From Chara braunii (taxonomy: Eukaryota > Streptophyta > Charophyceae > Charales > Characeae), in assembly GCA_003427395.1 (NCBI GenBank), contig BFEA01000075.1:890221-924497 (forward strand): DNA of 34,277 bases, given 5' to 3'. The notes below the pieces were generated by a model. The model was not told where the DNA came from and did not search any database. It saw only the letters and a program-made list of their open reading frames with translations. Position 1 is the first letter of the stretch, and each line of letters begins with the position of its first letter. Both the position numbers and the translations under genes were made by a program. Positions 1-8,529 of this stretch are shown here, piece by piece.

Positions 1-600
1 CGAAAAAGGCCTCCCCGCCCCCCCCCACACAAATCTCAACCAGTCTTTCTTGTTGTTTGTCTTGCTCAATCTCTGTTTGGCCCTGCCCTGCGCTCGCCTC
101 GCTTTACCTGACTCACATTTTGTGTTTTGTTTTTCACTGGCGAAGTGCAATCAGTAATCTCACGGTAAAAAGAACAAGCAGAAATTAAGTAAGACAGCAT
201 TCCATCTTTCTTCCGCGAACGCGGCTTGCCTGTCTGAAGGCTTATGTGTTTTGTTTACTAGTTGAAAGTTTTGTGGATATTGCGTCTTTTTGGATCCGAA
301 GTCGGCATTGTGATATGACGGTTCTTTTTCGGAGCCAAGACAATTGGCAATCGATCCAGTCCACAATCTCAGCGAATTACTCGCTGCAGCAGTCAGCGTC
401 TTCTTCGTCGTGGTAAAAAGATGCAAATCAATTTGAAAAAAAAAAAAAGGCCACTTGAGGGTCCCGCGCGCGATCAGTGCTTCCCACTCGCTCTAGCAAT
501 CAATAAATCGGTCTATGTTTTCATAATTTATTGCCAGTGAGTCGATGAAGTAAGGTGATAAATTTTTTATTCATCCTCTAAGAATGCATGCATACAATAT
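1..600. other. Spacer, nothing recognised
   Basis: No convincing gene. A C-run near base 20-28, a 13-14 base A-run near 433-446 and ordinary mixed sequence are seen. The short minus-strand open frame here has no recognisable motif and is probably chance. Confidence 0.5.
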
Positions 601-913
601 ATCCCTAGGTCTTCGCAAGTAGCTTCTCTTGCATGCGGGAAAAGGGGAGAATTTTTTTATTCTTCTTTCTTTTTGTTTTTTTCGCCCTTCTTTGAACAAA
701 TCTGTCTTTATTCTCTATCTTTTGAGGGTGTGCGAGGAAGGTGTGGATTGTGGATTGTGTGTGTTCCGGTCTTGTTTGCCCGTTTGCTGTGCTGTGCGTT
801 TTTGCTTCGGGCGAATGCATTGCAAAGTTGTTGTTTTTCCACTGCAGTGCCTCTACGATCAATCCACAGATGCGGCATCCCGGAACAGAGTGGAGAGAGA
901 GAGAGAGTGGCCT

Positions 914-955
914 TGACACGTGGCATAGGCTCGAAGGGCTTTTGACACGTGGCAT
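914..955 (+). promoter_or_regulatory. Two directly repeated G-box/ABRE-type sites
   Basis: The 13-base word TGACACGTGGCAT occurs twice, at 914-926 and 943-955, 29 bases apart. Each copy holds ACACGTGGC, a perfect plant G-box (CACGTG) with the GGC flank typical of ABA-response elements bound by bZIP factors. A GGCGGGAA word at 987-994 matches an E2F-type site. No confident gene starts within 1 kb downstream, so a promoter role is inferred from motif quality and spacing alone. Confidence 0.4.
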
Positions 956-1344
956 CCATTTCGCTTCAGAATTATTTCGTAAAGGAGGCGGGAACACTGA
1001 AGCAGGCGCACATCGTTGACTTATTGTGCAAGCGAGGAGGATCGCACATCGTTGCTCTTCCGCAGGAGAGAAGGGAAGAATGGAAGAATTGCGTCGGAGA
1101 AGCGCGGGTGGGTCAGAACGTCTAGACTTCTTTTCGGACCCCTGTCAGCGATTGAATGGAGGGCGCAGCAGCAGAAATAGATTGGCCTGTTGCAATGATG
1201 AGGAGGGAGATAAATTGGCCTATCGCCATAGCCATAGCCGGGTGGTACGTCATCCAACGAAGACCGTCTGTCTTCTCAAAATCGCGCCGTGCCGATCGCA
1301 CAGCTCGCCGCGCGAGTCTTCTTGTGAGATTCTACTCTCCCCTT

Positions 1345-2345
1345 CCTTTTTTTTTTTTTTTTGATGTCGTGTTCGAAAGTAACTGTGTGGCCATGGGTTT
1401 TACTTTCTCCTTTCTGTTCCTCAATTTGCTGTCTATTTTCTCCTTCCCATCTTCCTCTGCAGCTTTCTTTTCCTCAACTTGCTGTCTATTTTCTCCTTCC
1501 CATCTTCCTCTTCAGCTTGCATGGTTGTTTTCCACTGCTTCTCCGACCCTCTCACTCTTCGGCATCTCTCTCTCTTTTCCTTGTCCCTCTCTACCTCCCG
1601 CTCTATTCCCTGTTTGCCCCTCCGCGCTATCCACTCTCCGTTGTCCCGGCTCCTGTCTCCCCTTCCGTTTGCTCCGTTGAACCTCCCTCTCCGTGTTGTG
1701 TCCTATTCTCTGCGCTGTACACCGACTCCGACGCCTTCCCAGTTTCTCCCCCTCTCCTGTGACCATCTCTACCGTCGTCATCACTGCCGTCCTTCTCGCT
1801 GCCGTTCCCTTGAAAGTCTCTTCCGCTCCCCTCTCTACATTCTCTCTCCGTTCCCTTCTCTTCCCCTCTCTTTTCCATTTTTTTTTTCTTTCCTCGCTCC
1901 ATTTTCTCCGTTCCCTGCTCTTCCTTTTCTCCTTTCCATGTTCCATTTGCTCCCCCTCTGTCCCTCGCTCGTTCATTTTTGTCCTTCATCCATCTCTAAG
2001 TTCACCTCCGTCTCTCTTTCATCATCCCTTTCACTTTTTTTTACCCCTTCCGGCGCTATTGCTCGCTATTCTTACCTACCCCCTTTGCTCCCTCTACTGT
2101 GGCTTTTGGCCCCTGCCACCCTCTCCCGGCGCAGCTCTTTCTTTGCCTCGCCTTTTTTCTGTTGCGCGCTATCCTTACTATCATTTCTCGCGGACGTTCT
2201 CCTTTCCCAGAGCTCCTTAACTGCTCACTGTCGTCTTTCCTTTTCTGTTTCTTTCCCTGGCTTGTCCATGCCTGCCGCCGAACCTCCTATGCGCCCTTTC
2301 TGCCTATTGCAATTACTAGTATTGATCCATTCCGGACTTATTTTT
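1345..2345 (+). repeat. Long pyrimidine-rich tract with internal duplications
   Basis: About 1 kb of the plus strand is dominated by C and T, with few purines. A 53-base direct duplication lies at 1,421-1,526, where the block TCAATTTGCTGTCTATTTTC recurs at 1,474 with one change. Phrases such as CTCCGTTCCCT and GCGCTAT recur further along. Several long open frames exist here on both strands only because the tract is low-complexity: they encode Leu/Ser/Pro/Phe-rich or Arg/Glu/Lys-rich strings and are not accepted as genes. Confidence 0.7.
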
Positions 2346-2380
2346 GTCGACCAGCTTTCATGATGCGTGTCTATTGTACG

Positions 2381-2423
2381 TTTTTTTTTTTTTTTTTTTG
2401 CACTTCTTTTTTTTTTTTTTTTT
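2381..2423 (+). repeat. Paired poly(T) tracts
   Basis: A 19-base T-run (2,381-2,399) and a 17-base T-run (2,407-2,423) are separated by GCACTTC. GCAC follows the second run too, so this looks like a short duplication of a T-run plus its flank. Confidence 0.7.
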
Positions 2424-2720
2424 GCACGGTATTTTGGAGTGTGCGTCTGCTCTCTTTTTTGTCTTTTTCGACGTATGTCGTTGGACGTTATGGAAGCGTC
2501 GTGGTTTAGCGGACATGTCTCGTGTAGAAGTCTCTGCATAATTTGTATACCGCCTTTCACCTTGTCGGTGTGTCCTCGGGCTAAATCGTGTGTTCTATCT
2601 ATCACCTTGTCGCGTCTCCTAGTGATCCGGCTGTTCGGCTGGCTCTTCCCAGACGGCTTTCCTCTCGTCTTTCGACTTTCTCAATTTTCCCGCTCTTTTC
2701 GCAAAACCTCTGTACTTTCT

Positions 2721-2759
2721 GCACTCCCCTTCCTCTGGGCGCAAGAGGAAGGGGAGTGC
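2721..2759. repeat. Perfect 16-bp stem hairpin
   Basis: GCACTCCCCTTCCTCT at 2,721-2,736 is the exact reverse complement of 2,744-2,759, with a 7-base loop GGGCGCA. The purine-rich arm is followed by a further GGAAGGGGAAGGGGAGTG, a partial extra copy of it. Confidence 0.8.
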
Positions 2760-2796
2760 GGAAGGGGAAGGGGAGTGTGGAAACCACAATTTACGC

Positions 2797-2960
2797 GAAG
2801 TATATATAGATAAGATTTGCGCAAAGTATATGTAGATAAGATTTGCGCAAAGTACAGAGAAGATCAGTAAGTACACGGAAGATTTGCGGTGGAGAGTACA
2901 GAGAAGATTTGTGGAAAGTACTTGCGGAAAGTACAGAGATGATTTGCGGAACAGAGCAGG
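2797..2960 (+). repeat. Degenerate tandem repeat, unit about 22-27 bp
   Basis: About seven diverged units follow the pattern AAGTACAGAGAAGATTTGCG with variants (AAGTATATGTAGATAAGATT and others). Unit length varies by deletion. The first two units keep a TATATATAGATA / TATATGTAGATA block; later ones have ACAGAGAAGAT. No function is apparent. Confidence 0.7.
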
Positions 2961-3227
2961 GAAAAGGAGCAAGTTGGAAGAAGGGAGGGATCAAAGCTGC
3001 CTGTATTTTCTGCGCTGCGCTTCCTCTTCCGCCCCCCTTTCGCCCCGGTGTTTTCACTGTTCTCTTTCCCTCTCCTAGCACGGCCTCCGTTCTTGAGTAC
3101 GCGTATTGCCAACCGTTACACATCTCCTTTTTTTATGAACTGACCGTTTACGCGTACTGCTAGACGTTACCCATCTCTCATTCTCTGTTCAGTAGATTTT
3201 GTCTTCCATCTCTCGACGTCGGCACTG

Positions 3228-3319
3228 CCGTCTTCACCCGAATAGAGCGCCCGGTCATTATCGCCGTATCTTCCCAAATACGGCTTTAATGAGCGGGCGT
3301 TCTTTTCGGGCGAAGACGG
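3228..3319. mobile_element. Hairpin MITE, family B, copy 1
   Basis: The whole 92-base segment folds on itself. The left arm starts CCGTCTTCACCCGAATAGAG, and the right arm, read as reverse complement, starts CCGTCTTCGCCCGAAAAGAA. The arms pair over about 42 bases with about six mismatches and an 8-base loop (CTTCCCAA). The outer ends match those of the element at 4,701-4,809, so the two define a family with ends CGTCTTC(A/G/C)CCCGAA. It has no coding capacity. No clear target-site duplication is seen at this copy. Confidence 0.7.
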
Positions 3320-3387
3320 GGTGAATTTTTAATCTTTTTTTTAATCTTTTTTTTTTCATTTTCATGTACCGGTGTTTTATCTCCTCA

Positions 3388-3490
3388 CGATGTACTCTCA
3401 CTAGGGCTTCCTCAACTGTATCTATGTACCCTTTTCACTCCCAGATACATCCAGGAAAGCCTGGCTCTTTTGATCACTGTGAGTATGCCC
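3388..3490 (-). mobile_element. Tourist-like MITE, family A, degenerate copy
   Basis: The right end reads GTGAGTATGCCC followed by TAA, identical to the ends of better copies at 11,144 and 29,401. The left end is decayed (GATGTACTCTCACTAGGG versus GGGCATACTCACACTAGGA). Length is about 103 bases. It is assigned by its ends, not by its interior. Confidence 0.5.
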
Positions 3491-3935
3491 TAAGGCCCCC
3501 TCCTCTCTCTGTTGAGCATTGTGGTAATCTCAATCCGGGCATACATATGTTTTCGTATCAAAAATTCTGCACGATGACGACGGCCATTTCCACAGAATCA
3601 TCACTTTTCTCTTTCTCTGTTCTTTTGCCTTTCTCCTCCTGAAATGTTTTCCTTGAGTATAGAACAAACAAAACTTGAGTATAGAACAAACGCGCCTTGG
3701 CTTGTTTTTTTGACGTGCAAATCGGCAGCAGCAGTTTGCCATAGTCGTCTTTTATGGAACGCCTTTTATTTATTTACTATAGAAGCTTATTCACGTCAAT
3801 TAATAGCCCTTGATCATTGTCGATTCTGTAAGCGCAGTCGATAGACCACCTCACTCCTACTCTTTCGTTTTTCTCACTCTACTCTTTTCTTTTTCTTTTT
3901 TTTTGCAAAACTCTCATTACAGCGGGTAAAATTGA

Positions 3936-3995
3936 GGCCGGGGACCTCACAATTCAACCCGGATTTATCCTGGCAGCATTAGCCAGTATAGCTTA
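3936..3995. repeat. Dispersed repeat, copy 1 of 2
   Basis: A ~60-base block built on CTCACAATTC, ACCCGGA, TTATCCTGGCAG and TTAGCCAGT recurs at 6,221-6,287 with scattered substitutions. The element type is unknown. Parts resemble Pol III-style boxes on the minus strand, but the spacing is wrong for a tRNA. Confidence 0.6.
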
Positions 3996-4094
3996 TTTCG
4001 TTTTTCTCTCTTTCGTTTTTCCTGGTCGTGAGGGTAGTAATAATAATTCAATCTCCAACCGCAGTCGTCGTCGCTAGTAGACCTCGTCGTCGAC

Positions 4095-4131
4095 TCTTTC
4101 ACCCCGTCGTCAAATCTTTCACCCCGTCGTC
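4095..4131 (+). repeat. Short 20-bp tandem repeat in a GTC-rich stretch
   Basis: TCTTTCACCCCGTCGTC occurs at 4,095-4,111 and 4,115-4,131, inside a GTCGTC-rich stretch (4,065-4,136). Confidence 0.7.
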
Positions 4132-4700
4132 GTCAACTTCTACAAAAACTCGAAATTTTTAATTTGTTTTTGTTATGGGCTGATGGACCACGGATTAAAT
4201 GTTTAATTGATCAATTCTGGTACTGCAATTGTTCTCAGCCAAGGGTTGAAAAGTCGACTCAGGAATAAAACTTCTACAAGAAGCTGGATTTTAGTAAAAA
4301 GAAAACGAAAAAAAGAAGAAGAGTATTTGGACTTTCTTTTTGCCACTGACTGGATCGACCCTGACTGGATGGGTTCGCTGTGAGCGATTGAGTGTGTGGC
4401 TCCACGCAGTGTTCCAGGCTGGGAAGGGGGGGTGCAGTGCCCCGCCCCCGCTAGGGGCGGTTTTTCACCCCAGCACACTTGCGCTGAACCCATGGGTTCA
4501 AGATGACGGCCTGAGCGGGGGGTTAACGGTCGGATTTGGGACCGCGAGACTGTCGATTTTTTTAACGGCTTGATCTTTAGCAAGGCGGGGGCGGTCGACC
4601 TTTGATGGGTGTGAAACAACCAATTGAAAGCCGCTTCGACTCGGGCACGAGCCCCAGTTTGATTAGCAGAAGGTCACATGCTCGATTCTCGTCGCTGGAC
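4132..4700. other. Spacer, nothing recognised
   Basis: No supported gene. A GGGGGG/CCCCGCCCCC-containing stretch lies near 4,425-4,460. A degenerate tRNA-3'-half-like string (AGAAGGTCACATGCTCGATT) lies at about 4,669-4,688, but no cloverleaf can be drawn. Confidence 0.4.
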
Positions 4701-4809
4701 TATCGTCTTCCCCCGAACACAGCGCACCCTCATTTTGGCTGTATCTGGCCGGAAATATAGCTTGTATACATTCATTTTTAGGGTGCGTTATGTTCGGGGG
4801 AAGACGGTA
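4701..4809. mobile_element. Hairpin MITE, family B, copy 2
   Basis: The ends are near-perfect inverted repeats of about 30 bases: TATCGTCTTCCCCCGAACAC on the left, and TACCGTCTTCCCCCGAACAT as the reverse complement of the right. A nested second hairpin lies around GCTGTATCTGG / CCGGAAATATAGC. The outermost TA on each side could be a TA target-site duplication, as in Stowaway-type elements, but copy 1 lacks it. No coding capacity. Confidence 0.75.
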
Positions 4810-4919
4810 GCGGTGGTGTGAAATCATGGCCGGCAACAAGATTGCGGCTACCGGTAGTTCGTCGATTCGTTGAGCCGAGGTTCTCTAAGCCTACCGCCTA
4901 ACCCCTAAACCCTGAACCC

Positions 4920-5220
4920 CTGTTTTTTTTTTTTTTTTTTTTTTTTTTTTGAAAAACGCCTCCGTAGTGGTAGCGGTGCTGATAAGAGCAGACACCCGTA
5001 GCACTCTGGGAAGGGCTCCATCTATTATTGGTGGGGAGCGTCACCTGCTGGAAAACGGGTCCAGCCTCCCCATATACAGAATGAATCAGGAAGATAACCA
5101 AAACAGCTGAGGAAAACTGCCAGCATTAGTTGCTCTGGCATGCAGAGGATCCAGAGGATTATCTGTGGCAGGTCCTTGAGGAAAGTGGGGGGAGGGGACT
5201 CTCCTGCTGAAAATGCCAAC
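4920..5220 (-). mobile_element. Short retroposon (SINE-like), family S, copy 1
   Basis: Read on the minus strand this is a ~300-base element ending in a 28-A tail (plus-strand T-run 4,923-4,950). It is flanked by a perfect 12-base direct repeat, AACCCTGAACCC, at 4,908-4,919 and 5,221-5,232. The ~150 bases next to the tail closely match the element at 14,276-14,648 (GCTGGACCCGTTTTCCAGCA, CTGCTCTTATCAGCACC). The flanks are telomere-like words (CCCTAAACCCTGAACCC), which could inflate the apparent duplication. No protein-coding frame; mobilisation by a partner LINE is inferred. Confidence 0.65.
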
Positions 5221-5232
5221 AACCCTGAACCC

Positions 5233-5792
5233 TAAATCCTAAATTTAGAAATCTTGTCACTGCGGCCCGAATGTAAGGATCTCCTTGGGCGTATACCGAT
5301 TTCCTGTACCCGTTTTTTTTCAGTATAGCCAATAGCTGTAAGATGGAATTACTGTCTTGTTGTTCAATAGGAAAGACTATATCTTATATTCGGATCATTG
5401 AGTTAAAGCTCATGTTGCTGCTTTTTTAACTATTGACAAAAATGCAACTAACTCTATTCGATGTGTATAGGAGAGAGTTAGAGTCGAATGAAAGGTATTC
5501 TGTCGTTTCGAACCATGTGTGTAAGTTTGCCTTTTTGTGCATCTGTCAATGGTTCTAGTTTTTTTTTTTTTTTTTTTTTTTTGTTCTATTTGTTATATAA
5601 AGATTGCATGTTCTGCAGATTTGAACATGTAAATAACGACCGTTTGTCGGTTTTGCTCCGATCTCGCCAATTTGTGCAGGCGGCAGCGTTCGCGAAATGG
5701 AGTCGGATAGTTGCTCGGTCACAGCGACTCGTTGCCAACAACGGTAAGGCGCCTGCTTCGGATTTTCTTTTTCTCTCTTCGTTCTGTTTTGG
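5233..5792. other. Spacer with a 24-base T-run
   Basis: A T-run lies at 5,559-5,582. A stretch from a TTCTGCAG acceptor-like site (about 5,618) to a GGTAAGG donor-like site (about 5,744) stays open and could be an exon, but it has no start, no homology I recognise and no partner exon. It is left uncalled. Confidence 0.4.
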
Positions 5793-5958
5793 GGCGTCGG
5801 CCCACGGCACACGAAACGAAAAACGAAACGAGTGCATCTTCCTGCAGAAAATGGCCAGGTTCATCGGTTGCCTATAAATAGTAACGAGTGTATTTTGCCG
5901 CCTTTCGTCGGCAGATGCGCTCGTTTCGATTTCGTTTCGGGAGCCGTGTGGCGAGGCC
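5793..5958. mobile_element. Foldback element with arms of about 50 bp
   Basis: The left arm (about 5,793-5,850), containing ACGAAACGAAAAACGAAACG and AGTGCATCT, pairs with the right arm (about 5,905-5,958). The reverse complement of the right arm contains CCGAAACGAAATCGAAACGA and GCGCATCT. Arms pair at roughly 80% by eye. The ~50-base loop holds a TATA-like box. This is likely a MITE or foldback element. No clear target-site duplication was found. Confidence 0.6.
5871..5880 (+). promoter_or_regulatory. TATA-box-like element in the foldback loop
   Basis: CTATAAATAG matches the plant TATA consensus well. It lies about 1.0 kb upstream of the large gene's first in-frame ATG and within the loop of an inverted-repeat element. 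Use as a promoter is inference. Confidence 0.3.
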
Positions 5959-6038
5959 CTTGCTCTTGTGCATTACCTTTCATCCTTCCTAGAGCACGAG
6001 CTCCGTAGTACGACCTTTAGATATATGGCGCCTGCGCT

Positions 6039-6218
6039 TTTCGTTTCTGATCTTCACTGCGTAAGGTCTTATCAGTGTTTTTTTTTTTTTTCTCCAAAAC
6101 CGAACGAATCGATTCATGTATTAAAACTTTTCATTTCTAGTCGTCACTGCTTAAGGTCTTATCAGTTTGTTTTTTTTTTTTTTTTATAACCAAACGAATC
6201 GATTCATGTATTGAAAAA
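6039..6218 (+). repeat. 90-bp tandem duplication
   Basis: Two ~90-base units (6,039-6,128 and 6,129-6,218) each contain TAAGGTCTTATCAG, then a 14-16 base T-run, then ACGAATCGATTCATGTATT. They differ by a few substitutions. Confidence 0.8.
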
Positions 6219-6220
6219 AG

Positions 6221-6287
6221 GGCGGGGAACTCACAATTCCACCCGGAGTTATCCTGGCAGTATTAGCTAGTTAGCCAGTTTCGCTTA
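6221..6287. repeat. Dispersed repeat, copy 2 of 2
   Basis: This matches 3,936-3,995 (GGGGAACTCACAATTCCACC, GTTATCCTGGCAGTATTAG), with a small TAGT duplication near the right end. It directly abuts the 90-bp tandem duplication. Confidence 0.6.
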
Positions 6288-6586
6288 ATAGATAACAGTT
6301 CTCGAAGAATTTTGCCTAATAGTTTTTTGTTTTACTATTTCGTCCTGAATGCAGAAAGCATGACGCGGCTAATCTTTTTTTCTGAGCAATCAAGTGTTTT
6401 TTCTCAAAAAAAAAAAGAAAGCACGATAATGCACTGATGGACTGGTCGATCACTGACATGTGAACTCGAATGAAATTCACATAGCCAAAGGAATTGCCTG
6501 ATGGACTGCCGCGGTGAAATATAGTATGTACATTGATCTAATGGAGGCATTTTGTTTTTATTCCCGTGATTGTTCGCCTCGCCAAT

Positions 6587-6648
6587 TTATTTGACTACTA
6601 CAGTATATTCAAAACTTTTATTTGACTACTAAATTATATTCAAAACTT
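6587..6648 (+). repeat. 31-bp tandem duplication
   Basis: Unit TTATTTGACTACTA + 3 bases + TATATTCAAAACTT is present twice (6,587-6,617 and 6,618-6,648). It is AT-rich and lies about 240 bases upstream of the large gene. Confidence 0.8.
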
Positions 6649-6885
6649 TTGGATTCATTTTTACTGTAAGATTGTGAACATTCTGAATTGACTATGAAAA
6701 ACTCGTCGGCTTTTTTAAGCATATGAGAATGCACTGATGGGGGCTGGACCTTGTCTGTCTGACATGTGCTGTATTGATTCGGGGGGCGTTGCAGAAAGGG
6801 GGCGAAGGAAGGCGATTTGTGGCGGCGGGGTGCCGATGGATGTGGCGCTCGAGCAGAGTATCGTCGAGTGCGTGGAAGTGGTTCG

Positions 6886-8497
6886 ATGTGTCAGAGTGCC
6901 AAAGCTGAAGAAGAGCGACACATTGAATCGTCCCAGTGTCTAGACGAAGGGTTGCACGTGGAGTTAGGTTGTGGATCTTCGAATGATGGAATGCCAGCCA
7001 CGAGTGGAGGGATGTATGACCGAAGGAGGCGGTGCGAGGGGATTGGCTTGTTGCACGGCACGGAGGATAGCGATACGGTTGTCCTCTTCGGCTCGATGAG
7101 CGGGAGCATTGCCTCTTCGCGTCGGGATAGCGTGCCTCCTCGACCATGTCAAGAGGGTCTTGTAGGCGATTCTACCACTCTCTCGGATGAACAAGAGGTG
7201 TCAAGAGCTGCAGAGGTAATTGATCCGCCGAGGTCATCGAATCCGAATGAGAGTCTACACGGCTTTCCTGTAGGGTCTTCTTGTCGGGTGATGCCAGCAA
7301 CAGATCGCCATAGATATGATGCTTGCTACGACGACGAGGAGGATGAGCAGGAAGAAGAACAGAAGGCTGCAGACGGCATTGATGGGCAGAGACAGAAGGC
7401 CAGCGTGGACGCAACAATGGTGGGGACCAGTAGCAGCTCGGGGGCGAACGATATCTTCGTTCGTAAGAGCGTGTTGCTGAGGACGGATGACGTGAGCTCC
7501 TCCCTTCGCTGTGATGATGACCGTGTGATTGATATGGTCATCGAATCGAGTGGTGAGAATTTTCTCCGCCAATTGCGAATGTTCAAATCCGCTCAAGATA
7601 TGTCTGTTATGAAGTCGTCCTCGCCGAGCATTACCCACCGAAGCAAACGAAGAAAGAAGAGGCTGGGGCGCACAGCTCCAGTTCCAGCGCCAGCGCCAGC
7701 GCCAGCGCCTGCTGCTGCTGCTGCAAAACCGGAAGCGGTGTTTCTTCCGTGGAGGACAAGTTCTGGTGAAGGTCGTCCTGCGGAAGCAAGCAGCTCGCTG
7801 TTTCAGCGATTTCTGAAGAAGAAGGGGGGCGAAGATGGCCGCGTTGGCAGTGCCAGGGACAAGGATGACGTCGAAGTGGCGATGGCGTCGTCGTCGTCGT
7901 GGGGGGTGAGCAAAGTGATGCTTGGGGGTGGAAGTCGTGTCCGCGGCGGTACAAGTGAGATGACCAGCGAGCCGTCGACGGTGGCAGAGAGGACCTCTGT
8001 GCGACCCGGGTTTCGTCTTAGTAGGAAGGAGGAGGTAAGTGTGGGAGAATTTTCGGACGCGTTGATGTCATCATTTTGTCGTGCGGATGCCAACTGGTCT
8101 CTGGCGGGAAAAGTGACTCTGGATGAGGGGGAAGAAAGCGACAAGAGGGAGGGGAGGTTGTGCCGCTATGCCTCTATGGACGACTGCACCGTGAATTGGG
8201 AAGCCGATTCTGGTGAGGGGTGTGGTGATAAGAGGATGGAATCTTCTTTGGAGGTGACGTCGAGAGCGAAGAACGAGGCATCACTTAGGCAGCGGGTGGG
8301 GTCGATGACTTCTTACGGTGGCGGTGAGATGAGTGGTCTTGGCTGCGTGCCTGACATCCCCCGTGGCAATGCAGGTATGATCTCCACCTCCCTCCTCTCC
8401 CCTCGCTATTACGAAACTTTGACAGCCCCTCCTCATTTTGATCGTTGCCGCGGTGAATATGACCTGGATGATGTCGTTGTTCTTGGAGATGACTATG

Positions 8498-8529
<32 letters not shown>

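Noticed and set aside
605-997. Minus-strand frame of 130 codons ending near the G-boxes
   Set aside because: Overlaps several equally open plus-strand frames, with no motif or plausible composition.
1479-2363. Long Leu/Ser/Pro/Phe-rich open frame on the plus strand
   Set aside because: It is produced by the pyrimidine-rich tract. The other frames and the opposite strand are also open, and no domain or motif is visible.
3936-3995. Possible tRNA-like sequence in the dispersed repeat
   Set aside because: A-box-like and B-box-like words are only about 25 bases apart, and no acceptor or anticodon stems form.
4899-4920. Interstitial telomere array
   Set aside because: Only two or three imperfect CCCTAAA/CCCTGAA words are present. 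This is enough to hint at plant-type sequence but not a telomere array.
6025-6060. Possible short first exon (MAPALFVSDLHC) with a GTAAGG donor feeding the large gene
   Set aside because: Joined to the acceptor at 6,794 it is out of frame with the large gene, and the donor word is part of a 90-bp tandem duplication.
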